A stretch of 64,000 nt of DNA, from assembly GCA_025345505.1 (NCBI GenBank), contig JANVCC010009742.1, forward strand, positions 3,211,637 to 3,275,636, read 5' to 3'. Positions 53,206 through 62,404 of this stretch are shown piece by piece. The notes below the pieces were generated by a model, which was not told where the DNA came from, searched no databases, and saw only the letters and a list, made by a program, of their open reading frames with translations. Position numbers and translations under genes: made by a program. Source of the DNA: Todiramphus chloris collaris (lineage: Eukaryota; Chordata; Aves; Coraciiformes; Alcedinidae). Each line of letters begins with the position of its first letter. Position 1 is the stretch's first letter.

Positions 53206-54438
53206 ATGGGCGCGGAACAGGCATTGGCTGGCGTTGCACCGGCAGGCGACAAGATCGACCGCATGATTGCGGACCACCGGCCCGGCCATGGGCTGACGCG
53301 CGCTTTCTACATGGACCCGGATGTCTACGCCCGGGACATGGAACGGGTGTTCCGCCGCCATTGGCACTGCATCGGCCATGCCAGCATCATTCCCAATGCG
53401 GGCGATTTCGAGCTGTTCAAGATCGACTCGGAGGCGGTGATCGTTTCGCGCACCGATGATGGCGCGATCCACGCATTTCTCAATGTCTGCCGCCATCGCG
53501 GCGCCGAGGTCTGCACCCAGCAGAAGGGCAATGCCCGCTTCTTCGTCTGCCCCTATCACGCCTGGACCTACATGAATGACGGCAGCCTGCGCGCGGCACG
53601 GCTGATGCCGCGCGATTTCGACCGCAGTGCGCATGGCTTGAAAAAGCTGCATGTGCGGGTGGCCGAAGGGCTGATCTTCATCTGCTTTGCCGACGAACCG
53701 CTGAATTTCGACATTATCGAGCAGTCGCTGCGCACCACCTGCGGGCAGTATGGCTGGGCCGATGCCAAGGTGGCGCACCGCGAGACCTATCCGGTGGATG
53801 CCAACTGGAAACTGGCCGTGGAAAATTACGTCGAGTGCTACCACTGCGGCCCGGCCCATCCGGAATATTCGCAGACCCATGCGCTTGAACAGCCGCTGGA
53901 AAAAATCACCGAGCTGAATGCGCGGATGGAGCAGCGCACCTGTGCGCTTGGTATTGATATCGCCACAGGCGACCATTGGCAGAGCTCCGCGCAAGGCAAT
54001 GAAACCATTCACACGTTCCGCTATGCGCTCTATGACGGCGTGTCGAGCGGCAGCCAGGACGGCTCGCCCGTCGGCCCGCTGATGGGCCGTTTCACCGAAT
54101 TCGACGGCGGCGTGACCTCCATCCACCTTGGCGGCACGAGTTTCCTCGTGTGCTACCCCGATCATGGCATGATTTATCGTTTCATTCCGAAGACAGCCGA
54201 TACCTGCGAGATGGAGCTGATCTGGCTGGTGCACGGCGATGCCGAGGAGGGCCGGGATTACGACCTGGAAAAGCTGACATGGCTGTGGAAAGTGACCACG
54301 GCCGAGGACAAGACGATCATCGAACACACGGCGCGCGGCGTGCGCTCGCACTATTTCGTGCCGGGGCCCATCGCACCGATGGAACACAACGAGTTGCGGT
54401 ACATCCAGTGGTACCTCGATGAAATCGCCCGGGCATGA
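53206..54438 (+). CDS. Rieske-type oxygenase, glycine betaine/stachydrine demethylase alpha subunit (GbcA/Stc2-like)
   Basis: A 410-residue ring-hydroxylating-type oxygenase. The Rieske 2Fe-2S ligands are in CRHRGAEVC...CPYHAW near residues 99-125, and the mononuclear iron His/Asp set is in WKLAVENYVECYHCGPAHPEYS near 205. This group N-demethylates quaternary amines: glycine betaine to dimethylglycine (GbcA) or proline betaine (Stc2). Two dimethylglycine/sarcosine-type dehydrogenases follow, which favours glycine betaine. No reductase (GbcB) gene is present in the window. ATG at 53206 with GAGG five bases upstream. Confidence 0.87.
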   Translation: MGAEQALAGVAPAGDKIDRMIADHRPGHGLTRAFYMDPDVYARDMERVFRRHWHCIGHASIIPNAGDFELFKIDSEAVIVSRTDDGAIHAFLNVCRHRGAEVCTQQKGNARFFVCPYHAWTYMNDGSLRAARLMPRDFDRSAHGLKKLHVRVAEGLIFICFADEPLNFDIIEQSLRTTCGQYGWADAKVAHRETYPVDANWKLAVENYVECYHCGPAHPEYSQTHALEQPLEKITELNARMEQRTCALGIDIATGDHWQSSAQGNETIHTFRYALYDGVSSGSQDGSPVGPLMGRFTEFDGGVTSIHLGGTSFLVCYPDHGMIYRFIPKTADTCEMELIWLVHGDAEEGRDYDLEKLTWLWKVTTAEDKTIIEHTARGVRSHYFVPGPIAPMEHNELRYIQWYLDEIARA

Positions 54439-54480
54439 CCGGGCAGCAAAACCACAGCATGAGACCACGGGAGACTATGC

Positions 54481-56928
54481 ATGTCTGAATTTCCAACGTC
54501 GGCGCGGGTCGTCATCATCGGCGGCGGGGCGGTCGGCGTCTCGTCGCTGTATCATCTGGCCAAGGCGGGATGGACCGACTGCGTGCTTCTGGAGAAGAAC
54601 GAGCTGACATCGGGCTCCACCTGGCATGCGGCGGGCAATGTGCCGACCTTCTCCGCCTCGTGGTCGGTGATGAACATGCAGCGCTATTCCGCCGAGCTGT
54701 ACCGGCGCTTGGCGCAGGAAGTGGACTATCCCATGAACTACCATGTCACCGGCTCGCTGCGGCTCGCCCATGGCAAGGAACGCATGCGCGAGTTCCAGCG
54801 CGTCAAAAGCATGGGCCGCTATCAGGGCATGGATATCGATGTGCTCGGCGTCGATGAAATCAATGGCCGCTATCCCTTCATTGCGACGCATGATCTGGCG
54901 GGCGCGCTGTACGATCCGAACGATGGCGATATCGATCCGGCCCAGCTGACGCAGGCGCTGGCCAAGGGCGCGCGCGACATGGGCGCAAAGATCATCCGTT
55001 TCTGCCCGGTGACGGGTGCCCGGCGCGACGGTGACGAATGGGTGATCGCGACCCCGCAGGGCGAGATCCGCTGTGAATATGTGATCAATGCCGCCGGTTA
55101 CCGGGCGCAGGAAATCGGCAGGCTGTTCGGCCGCGAGGTGCCGATGATGGTCATGAGCCATCAATATCTGCTGTTCGATGAAATCCCCGAAATTGCCGCA
55201 TGGAGCCGCGAGCAGGGCCACAAGCTGCCGCTGCTGCGCGATGTGGATTCGTCCTACTATCTCCGGCAGGAAAAGAACGGCATGAATCTCGGCCCCTATG
55301 AGCGCAATTGCCGGGCGCATTGGGCCACCCCAGACGATCCGATGCCTGATGATTTCTCCTTCCAGCTGTTTCCCGACGATCTGGAGCGGCTCGAATGGTA
55401 TCTGAACGATGCGATCGCCCGCGTGCCGATCCTTGGTACGGCCGGTCTGTCGAAAATCATCAATGGCCCCATTCCCTATGCACCGGATGGCAACCCGCTG
55501 ATCGGGCCGATGCCCGGCGTGCCCAATGCGTTCGAAGCCTGTGTTTTCACCTTCGGCATCGCGCAGGCCGGTGGGGCAGGCAAGGTACTGGCGGAATGGG
55601 TGACGGAGGGCGCGACCGAATGGGACATGTGGTCCTGCGATCCGCGCCGCTTCACCGCCTTTGCCGATCATGACTACAGCGTCGCCAAGGGCGTGGAAGT
55701 CTATGGCCACGAATACGCCATCCATTTTCCGCGCCACACCTGGTCTGCGGGACGCAACAAGAAGCTGTCGCCGCTGCATGCGCGCGTGACCGGGTTGGGT
55801 GCGCAGTTCGGCGCCTATAATGGCTGGGAGCGGGCAAACTGGTATGCGCAGCCGGGCGACGACACCTCGGAAGCGGCGACCCAGACATTTACGCGGGAAG
55901 GGCCCTGGCAGCAGCGCATCCGCGAGGAGTGCCATGCGGTGCGCGATGCGGTCGGCATTCTCGATCTGCCCGGCTTCTCCCGCTTCAAGGTGAGCGGTGC
56001 CGGGGCACGCGACTGGCTGTCGGGCCTGATCACCGGTCTGGTGCCGAAACCCGGCCGCATCGGCCTTGGCTATTTCGCCGATGCCAAAGGCCGCGTCGTT
56101 ACCGAAATGTCCATCATGGCCATCGATGAGGACGTGTTTTTCCTCATTACCGCCGGCGTTGCGGAGTGGCACGATCTGGAATGGCTGCAAAAACATCTGC
56201 CCAGGGGCAGCGCAATCAGCATCAGCAACGTCACCGAGCAGTTTTCCTGCCAGATCGTCACGGGCCCGAAGGCGCGCGATCTCTTTGCCGGTATCTGCGA
56301 TGCGGACCTTGGAAAATCGTGGCTGTCGCACCAGACGACGCAGATTGCCGGTCGCTATTGCCAGCTTGTGCGCGTGTCGTTTGCCGGGGAACTGGGCTGG
56401 GAAATCCACAGCAAGGTCGCCGATACCCAGGCGATTTTCGATGCGGTCTGGCAGGCGGGGCAGCCATACGGGCTAAAACCGTTCGGCATGTATGCGCTGG
56501 ACTCGCTGCGGCTGGAAAAGGGTTATCGCGCCTGGAAGGGCGATCTGTCCACCGACTACACGCCTTTGCAAAGCGGGCTCGACCGTTTCATCAAATGGGA
56601 AAAGCCGGAATTTCTCGGCAAAGCCGCGCTGGAAAGCGAAAAGCAGCACGGCGTGCAGAAGCGCTTCGTCACGCTGACTGTCGACGCCGGCGATTGCGAT
56701 GCGCCCTACATGTCGACGCTCTGGCACCAGGGCAGCATCGTTGGCGAAACCACCTCGGGCGGCTGGGGGCACCGGATCGATAAATCCATCGCGCTCGGCA
56801 TGCTCAAGACCGAACTCACCGAACCCGGAACGGAAATCGAGGTCGAGATTTTCGGCGAACGCTTCAAGGCTACCGTGCATCCGGATCAGCCGCTCTGGGA
56901 TCCCGCTAACGAAAGAATCCGCGCATGA
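54481..56928 (+). CDS. FAD-dependent dimethylglycine/sarcosine dehydrogenase with GcvT domain, copy 1
   Basis: An 815-residue demethylating dehydrogenase. The N-terminal DAO/FAD domain starts VVIIGGGAVGVSSLYHLAKAG, and SGSTWHAAGN near 44 carries the His that binds FAD covalently in mammalian relatives. The C-terminal half (about 430-815) is a GcvT/aminomethyltransferase folate-binding domain with its usual GELGWEIH and LRLEKGYRAWKGD motifs. It would oxidise dimethylglycine or sarcosine and pass the methylene group to tetrahydrofolate. Starts 42 bases after the Rieske gene. Confidence 0.9.
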   Translation: MSEFPTSARVVIIGGGAVGVSSLYHLAKAGWTDCVLLEKNELTSGSTWHAAGNVPTFSASWSVMNMQRYSAELYRRLAQEVDYPMNYHVTGSLRLAHGKERMREFQRVKSMGRYQGMDIDVLGVDEINGRYPFIATHDLAGALYDPNDGDIDPAQLTQALAKGARDMGAKIIRFCPVTGARRDGDEWVIATPQGEIRCEYVINAAGYRAQEIGRLFGREVPMMVMSHQYLLFDEIPEIAAWSREQGHKLPLLRDVDSSYYLRQEKNGMNLGPYERNCRAHWATPDDPMPDDFSFQLFPDDLERLEWYLNDAIARVPILGTAGLSKIINGPIPYAPDGNPLIGPMPGVPNAFEACVFTFGIAQAGGAGKVLAEWVTEGATEWDMWSCDPRRFTAFADHDYSVAKGVEVYGHEYAIHFPRHTWSAGRNKKLSPLHARVTGLGAQFGAYNGWERANWYAQPGDDTSEAATQTFTREGPWQQRIREECHAVRDAVGILDLPGFSRFKVSGAGARDWLSGLITGLVPKPGRIGLGYFADAKGRVVTEMSIMAIDEDVFFLITAGVAEWHDLEWLQKHLPRGSAISISNVTEQFSCQIVTGPKARDLFAGICDADLGKSWLSHQTTQIAGRYCQLVRVSFAGELGWEIHSKVADTQAIFDAVWQAGQPYGLKPFGMYALDSLRLEKGYRAWKGDLSTDYTPLQSGLDRFIKWEKPEFLGKAALESEKQHGVQKRFVTLTVDAGDCDAPYMSTLWHQGSIVGETTSGGWGHRIDKSIALGMLKTELTEPGTEIEVEIFGERFKATVHPDQPLWDPANERIRA

Positions 56929-59369
56929 GTTCTCTTCCGGCCAAGGCCAGAGCCGTCATCATCGGGGGCGGCGTTTCCGGCTGTTCCGTCGCCTATCACC
57001 TTGCCAAGCTGGGTTGGACCGACATCGTTCTCTTGGAACGCAAACAGCTGACCTCGGGCACCACGTGGCATGCGGCGGGTCTGATCGGCCAGCTGCGCGC
57101 CTCGCAGAACATGACGCGGCTCGCCAAATATTCCGCCGATCTCTACGTCAAGCTGGAGGCGGAAACCGAGGTGGCCACGGGCATGCGCCAAGTGGGGTCC
57201 ATCACCGTGGCGCTGACTGAGGAACGCAAACACGAGATCTATCGCCAGGCTTCTCTGGCGCGTGCTTTCGATGTTGATGTGCGGGAGATTTCTCCGCGCG
57301 AAGTCAAAGAGATGTACCCGCATCTTAACATATCGGATGTGGTCGGAGCCGTGCATCTGCCGCTGGACGGGCAGTGCGATCCCGCCAATATCGCCATGGC
57401 ACTGGCCAAGGGCGCGCGGCAACGCGGCGCGAAAATCTTCGAGAACGTGAAGGTCACCGACATTCACAAGAAGAACGGCCGGGTATCCGGCGTTTCCTGG
57501 GCCAAGGGTGAGGAACAGGGCACGATCGAGACCGACGTGGTGATCAACTGCGCGGGCATGTGGGCGCGTGATCTGGCATCGACGTCGGGCGTGACGGTGC
57601 CTCTGCACGCCTGCGAGCATTTTTATCTCGTCACCGAGGCCATCGAGGGGCTCGGCCGCCTGCCGGTGCTGCGCGTCCCGGACGAGTGCGCCTATTACAA
57701 GGAAGACGCCGGCAAGATGATGCTTGGTGCCTTCGAGCCCGTGGCCAAGCCATGGGGCATGAACGGCATTTCCGAAGATTTTTGCTTCGATCAGTTGCCG
57801 GAGGATTTCGAGCATTTCGAACCGATCCTCGAAATGGGCGTCAACCGCATGCCGATGCTCGGTACGGCGGGCATTCACACCTTTTTCAACGGACCTGAAA
57901 GCTTTACCCCGGATGATCGCTATTATCTCGGCGAGGCACCGGAATTGGGCGGTTACTGGGTGGCGGCGGGCTACAATTCCATCGGCATCGTATCGTCCGG
58001 CGGCGCCGGCATGGCGCTGGCCCAGTGGATCCACGATGGCGAAGCGCCGTTCGACCTGTGGGAAGTGGATATCCGCCGGGCCCAGCCATTCCAGAAGAAC
58101 CGGCGCTATCTGAAGGAACGCGTCTCCGAGACGCTTGGCCTGCTCTATGCCGACCATTTTCCCTATCGGCAGATGGCGACCTCCCGCAATATCCGCCGGT
58201 CGCCCATCCATGAACATCTGAAGGCACGCGGTGCCGTTTTCGGCGAAGTGGCCGGATGGGAACGGGCAAACTGGTTCGCCAATGATGGGCAAGAGCGCGA
58301 ATACCGCTATTCCTGGAAGCGGCAGAACTGGTTCGACAATCAGCGCGCGGAACATCTGGCGGTGCGCAACGGCGTCGGCCTGTTCGACATGACCTCGTTC
58401 GGCAAGATCCGCGTCGAGGGCCGCGATGCCCTCGCTTTCCTGCAAAGACTTTGCGCCAACCAGCTCGATGTCGAGCCCGGACGCATCGTCTACACCCAGA
58501 TGCTCAACAATCGCGGCGGTATCGAAAGCGACCTGACGATCACGCGCCTGTCGGAGACGGCATTCTTTGCCGTTGTTCCCGGCGCCACCCTGCAGCGCGA
58601 TCTCGCCTGGATGCGCAAGCATCTCAAGGATGAGTTCGTCGTCATCACGGATGTGACGGCGGCGGAATCCGTGCTGTGCCTGATGGGGCCGAAATCCCGC
58701 GACGTGATCGAAAGGATCAGCCCCAACGATTTTTCCAATACGGGCCATCCCTTCGGCACCGCGCGGGAAATCGAGATCGGCATGGGTCTGGCCCGCGCCC
58801 ATCGCGTCACCTATGTCGGCGAACTCGGCTGGGAGCTTTATGTCTCGTCGGATCAGACAGCGCATGTGTTCGAGGCGCTGGAGGAGGCCGGTCAGGAGCT
58901 GGGTCTAAAACTATGCGGCCTGCATACGCTGGATTCCTGTCGGATCGAAAAGGCTTTCCGGCATTTCGGCCATGATATCACCGACGAAGACCATGTGCTG
59001 GAGGCAGGGCTCGGCTTTGCCGTCAAAACCCCGAAGGGCGATTTCATCGGGCGTGATGCGGTGTTGCAGAAGAAGGAAAACGGGCTGGACCGCAGGCTGG
59101 TGCAGTTCCGTCTTGCCGATCCCGAGCCGCTGCTGTTCCACAATGAAGCCATCGTGCGCGATGGCGAAATCGTCGGAACGATCACCTCAGGCAATTATGG
59201 CCATCATCTCGGCGGGGCGATCGGGCTTGGCTATGTCGCCTGCAAGGGCGAAAGCGCCGAACAGGTGCTGGCGTCGAACTATGAGATTGAGATTGCCGGA
59301 GAGCGCGTGAAAGCCGTGGCATCGCTCACGCCGATGTACGATCCGAAGGCGGAGCGGGTGAGGATGTAA
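56925..59369 (+). CDS. FAD-dependent dimethylglycine/sarcosine dehydrogenase with GcvT domain, copy 2
   Basis: An 814-residue paralogue of the preceding protein with the same order of domains: FAD motif AVIIGGGVSGCSVAYHLAKLG, SGTTWHAAGLIGQLR with the flavin-linking His, and a C-terminal GcvT domain (GELGWELYVSSD, KAFRHFGHDITDEDHVLEAG). The ATG overlaps the previous stop by four bases. The two are clearly different enzymes (roughly 30-35% alike by eye), so one probably handles dimethylglycine and the other sarcosine; which is which is not decided by sequence. Confidence 0.9.
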   Translation: MSSLPAKARAVIIGGGVSGCSVAYHLAKLGWTDIVLLERKQLTSGTTWHAAGLIGQLRASQNMTRLAKYSADLYVKLEAETEVATGMRQVGSITVALTEERKHEIYRQASLARAFDVDVREISPREVKEMYPHLNISDVVGAVHLPLDGQCDPANIAMALAKGARQRGAKIFENVKVTDIHKKNGRVSGVSWAKGEEQGTIETDVVINCAGMWARDLASTSGVTVPLHACEHFYLVTEAIEGLGRLPVLRVPDECAYYKEDAGKMMLGAFEPVAKPWGMNGISEDFCFDQLPEDFEHFEPILEMGVNRMPMLGTAGIHTFFNGPESFTPDDRYYLGEAPELGGYWVAAGYNSIGIVSSGGAGMALAQWIHDGEAPFDLWEVDIRRAQPFQKNRRYLKERVSETLGLLYADHFPYRQMATSRNIRRSPIHEHLKARGAVFGEVAGWERANWFANDGQEREYRYSWKRQNWFDNQRAEHLAVRNGVGLFDMTSFGKIRVEGRDALAFLQRLCANQLDVEPGRIVYTQMLNNRGGIESDLTITRLSETAFFAVVPGATLQRDLAWMRKHLKDEFVVITDVTAAESVLCLMGPKSRDVIERISPNDFSNTGHPFGTAREIEIGMGLARAHRVTYVGELGWELYVSSDQTAHVFEALEEAGQELGLKLCGLHTLDSCRIEKAFRHFGHDITDEDHVLEAGLGFAVKTPKGDFIGRDAVLQKKENGLDRRLVQFRLADPEPLLFHNEAIVRDGEIVGTITSGNYGHHLGGAIGLGYVACKGESAEQVLASNYEIEIAGERVKAVASLTPMYDPKAERVRM

Positions 59370-59376
59370 GTATTTC

Positions 59377-59534
59377 ACCCCCCTCTGGGCTGCCGCCCAT
59401 CTCCCCCACAAGGGGGGAGATCAGCCTTCACAGCTGTATCGGTTCATCTTCAATGTTGAAAATGATGCAAAATCGCTGATGCCGATGTGATCTCCCCCCT
59501 TGTGGGGGAGATGTCCGGCAGGACAGAGGGGGGT
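59377..59534. repeat. RIME-like repeat B, copy 4
   Basis: A 158-base element nearly identical at the ends to copy 1; its centre (TTCAATGTTGAAAATGATGC...GCCGATGTG) also resembles that of copy 1. It lies between the convergent dehydrogenase and ornithine aminotransferase genes. Confidence 0.9.
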
Positions 59535-59552
59535 GTTGAACCCCCGCCGGCC

Positions 59553-60764
59553 TCAATTCATGCTGGTTAGCACTTCGTTGAACTGTTCCAGCGCCCAATC
59601 AATCTGATCGCGGTTGATCACCAACGGCGGCGCGATGCGGATCGTATCGCCATGGGTGTCCTTGGCGAGAATGCCGCGTTCCTTCAGCTCGTAGCAGAAA
59701 CGGTTGGCACCGCCGGCTTCCGGATGCAGCTCGATGGCCAGCATCAGGCCGCGACCGCGCACTTCGCGCACGATATTGCTGCGGATACCCTTGAGCTGCT
59801 GCAGGAAATATTCGCCCTCGATGCGCGAATTCTCGATCATGTTTTCTTCGGTCAAAACACGCAGCGCGGCGCGGGCAATGGCGCAGGCCAGCGGATTGCC
59901 GCCGAACGTGCTGCCGTGCTGGCCCGGTTTCAGAACGCCGAGCACATCGCTGTTCGATAGTACGGCGGAGACGGGATAGAAGCCGCCGGAGAGCGCCTTG
60001 CCGATCAGCGTCACGTCAGCCTCGATCGCCTCATGCTCTTCCGCCAAAAGGGCGCCGGTGCGGCCGAGGCCGGTCTGGATTTCATCGAGGATCAGCGTGA
60101 TGTTGTTCTGCGTGCAGAGCGCGCGCACCTTGGAGAAATAGCCTTTCGGCGGGATTTTCACGCCGGCCTCGCCCTGGATGGGCTCGACAAGGAACGCCAC
60201 GGTATTGGGCGTCAATGCCGCTGCAAAGGCATCGATATCGCCGAAAGGAACGACCTTGAAGCCCGGCGCAAACGGGCCGAAATTCTCGCGGGCGGACGGA
60301 TCCGTGCTGAACCCGACGATCCCCATGGTGCGGCCGTGGAAATTATCGGAACAGACGATGATCTCGGCGGCATTCTCCGGCACGCCCTTGACCTCGTAGC
60401 CCCATTTGCGCACGGCCTTGATGGCGGTCTCGACGGCTTCGGCACCGCTGTTCATCGGCAGGATCTTGTGCGAGCCGGTGAGGGTTGCCAGCTCTTCGTA
60501 GAACAGGGCCAGCTGATCGTTGCGGAAGGCACGCGAGGTCAGCGTCAGCTTGGACGCCTGCTCGGTCATGGCCGCCAGGATCTTGGGATGGCAATGGCCC
60601 TGGTTGACGGCGGAATAGGCTGAAAGACAGTCGAGATAGCGGTTCCCATCGATATCCCAGACATGCACGCCTTCACCGCGCGACAGAACCACATCAAGCG
60701 GCTTGTAGTTGTGAGCGCCAAGACGGGACTCGGTCGAAATCAGTTGGGCGGCTGTTTGCAGCAA
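59553..60764 (-). CDS. rocD: Ornithine aminotransferase
   Basis: A 403-residue class III PLP aminotransferase. The PLP lysine is in [17 protein letters not shown] near 250, with [11 protein letters not shown] before it. The N-terminal [23 protein letters not shown] is diagnostic of RocD/OAT. It turns ornithine into glutamate-5-semialdehyde. The start is TTG at 60764 with a perfect AGGAGG five bases upstream. It follows the arginase gene by 25 bases in one operon. Confidence 0.93.
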   Translation of the reverse strand: MLQTAAQLISTESRLGAHNYKPLDVVLSRGEGVHVWDIDGNRYLDCLSAYSAVNQGHCHPKILAAMTEQASKLTLTSRAFRNDQLALFYEELATLTGSHKILPMNSGAEAVETAIKAVRKWGYEVKGVPENAAEIIVCSDNFHGRTMGIVGFSTDPSARENFGPFAPGFKVVPFGDIDAFAAALTPNTVAFLVEPIQGEAGVKIPPKGYFSKVRALCTQNNITLILDEIQTGLGRTGALLAEEHEAIEADVTLIGKALSGGFYPVSAVLSNSDVLGVLKPGQHGSTFGGNPLACAIARAALRVLTEENMIENSRIEGEYFLQQLKGIRSNIVREVRGRGLMLAIELHPEAGGANRFCYELKERGILAKDTHGDTIRIAPPLVINRDQIDWALEQFNEVLTSMN

Positions 60765-60789
60765 AATATCCTCCTATTTGCCAATTTTC

Positions 60790-61779
60790 TTAAACGTTGA
60801 GCGCCGTGGTGCTCTGGTCTGAAACGGCGGGCCGTTCATAAATCTGCCGGCCGAACAGGCTGGCGACGAGATCGACGAGCAGCATGGCGCTCTTGCCGCG
60901 ATCATCGAGGAACGGATTGAGCTCGACGATGTCGAGCGAGCCGACAACGCCGGAATCGTGCAGCATTTCCATCACGAGATGGGCTTCGCGGTAGGTGGCG
61001 CCGCCCGGAACCGTCGTGCCGACACCCGGCGCAAGCGACGGATCGATGAAATCCACGTCAAAGCTGACATGCAGGATGCCATTGGCTTTCTGCACCCGCT
61101 CTATGATACGGCGCATCAGCTTGGCCACGCCGAACTCGTCGATCTGGCGCATGTCGATGACGTCGATGCCGCGTTCGCGCAGGAGCTTGCGCTCGACCGT
61201 GTCGATGGAGCGGATGCCGAAGAGATGCAGGTTTTCCGGCTTGATCAGGCCATGCGGCTCGTCGCCGAACACGCCTTCAAGGCCGGGCTCGTTGCACAGG
61301 AGCGCTGCGGACATGCCGTGCATGTTGCCGGAGGGCGAGGTTGCCGGGGTGTTGAAATCGGAATGCGCATCGAGCCAGAGCACGAACAGTTCGCGGTTGT
61401 TTTCCTGGCAGTAGCGGGCGATGCCGCCGACCGAGCCCATGGACAGCGAATGGTCGCCGCCCAGAATGACCGGAAAACTGCCGTCCTTCATCGCCTCATA
61501 GGTTTCAACGCAGAGCATGCGCGACCATGCGGCGATCTTTTCGATGTGATGAGCAAGGCCGGTGACGGGCGCAACGGCTGGCAGGGTCTGCGGCAAGCGA
61601 AGATCGCCATGATCGTCGACCGGATGGCCCATCTCTTCCAAAGTGCGGATGAGACCGGCGGTGCGCAGCGCTGCCGGGCCCATCAGGGCGCCGAGACGAC
61701 CGGCACCTTCCTCGATGGGCGCGCCGACGATCATCAATTTCTGTTTGGGGTCGTTCTCAAAGTTGCTGAGCATGTTCAT
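60790..61779 (-). CDS. rocF: Arginase
   Basis: A 329-residue ureohydrolase. Manganese-ligand motifs: GGDHSLSMGSV near 112, WLDAHSDFNTP near 138 and SFDVDFIDPSLAPG near 247, plus the substrate-side segment after the second motif. It converts arginine to ornithine and urea for RocD. The ATG at 61779 is used; an ATG at 61773 and a TTG at 61812 are alternatives. Divergent from the Lrp-type gene. Confidence 0.93.
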   Translation of the reverse strand: MNMLSNFENDPKQKLMIVGAPIEEGAGRLGALMGPAALRTAGLIRTLEEMGHPVDDHGDLRLPQTLPAVAPVTGLAHHIEKIAAWSRMLCVETYEAMKDGSFPVILGGDHSLSMGSVGGIARYCQENNRELFVLWLDAHSDFNTPATSPSGNMHGMSAALLCNEPGLEGVFGDEPHGLIKPENLHLFGIRSIDTVERKLLRERGIDVIDMRQIDEFGVAKLMRRIIERVQKANGILHVSFDVDFIDPSLAPGVGTTVPGGATYREAHLVMEMLHDSGVVGSLDIVELNPFLDDRGKSAMLLVDLVASLFGRQIYERPAVSDQSTTALNV

Positions 61780-61907
61780 CAACAAGCGCCACTTTCGCGT
61801 TTGAATGGTCAATCAAATGAAGCCGGGGGAGTCTCCGGCGCAGCCAGTATACTGCCACCCCGAGACGGTGACAAATAGACAGCATCCTGATAGAAATGCG
61901 CTACTTA

Positions 61908-61941
61908 ATGCGCAGTTTGCGCATCTCAATTGTACAAATTG
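61908..61941. promoter_or_regulatory. Two palindromes in front of the Lrp-type gene
   Basis: ATGCGC-AGTTT-GCGCAT (61908-61924) and CAATT-GTACA-AATTG (61927-61941), both in the 170-base space between arginase and the Lrp-type gene and just before the latter's ribosome site. Good candidates for Lrp binding and control of both directions. Confidence 0.5.
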
Positions 61942-61949
61942 GAACAGAC

Positions 61950-62375
61950 ATGGATGATCTTGACCGCCGCCTGTTGTCACTGCTGCGCGATGACTGCCGC
62001 ATGCCCGTCTCGTCGATGGCAACGCTGCTCGGCATTTCGCGCGCCACTGTGCGGGCCCGCGTCGACAAGCTGACCACCGATGGCACCATTCAGGGTTTTA
62101 CCGTGACGCTGAAAGCCGGAGCAGGTGTCTACGGCGTTCGCGCCATCGCCATGATCGAAGTGGCCGGGCAGGGTGCGGAAAAGGTCATCCGCCGCCTGCA
62201 GGGCTTTCCCGAAATCCGCGCGCTGCATACCACCAACGGCCGCTGGGATATTGTTGCGGAGATCGAGGTGGAGACGCTGGAAGCGTTCGATCACACGCTG
62301 CGCGACATCCGGCATATTGACGGAATCACCCTGACCGAGACAAGTATACTTCTTTCCACCCGCAAGAGCGGGTAA
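61950..62375 (+). CDS. Lrp/AsnC-family regulator of arginase and ornithine aminotransferase
   Basis: A 141-residue regulator: AsnC-type helix-turn-helix (LDRRLLSLLRDDCRMPVSSMATLLGISRATVRARVDKL) and an effector-binding RAM domain (YGVRAIAMIEVAGQGAEKVIRRLQ). The ATG at 61950 is chosen because of GGAACAG upstream and a normal family start; the frame is open to 61896. Divergent from the rocF-rocD operon, as is typical for arginine-catabolic regulators in alphaproteobacteria. Confidence 0.9.
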   Translation: MDDLDRRLLSLLRDDCRMPVSSMATLLGISRATVRARVDKLTTDGTIQGFTVTLKAGAGVYGVRAIAMIEVAGQGAEKVIRRLQGFPEIRALHTTNGRWDIVAEIEVETLEAFDHTLRDIRHIDGITLTETSILLSTRKSG

Positions 62376-62404
62376 CGCCATCGTTCGGGAAAGGCTGACA
62401 ACGG

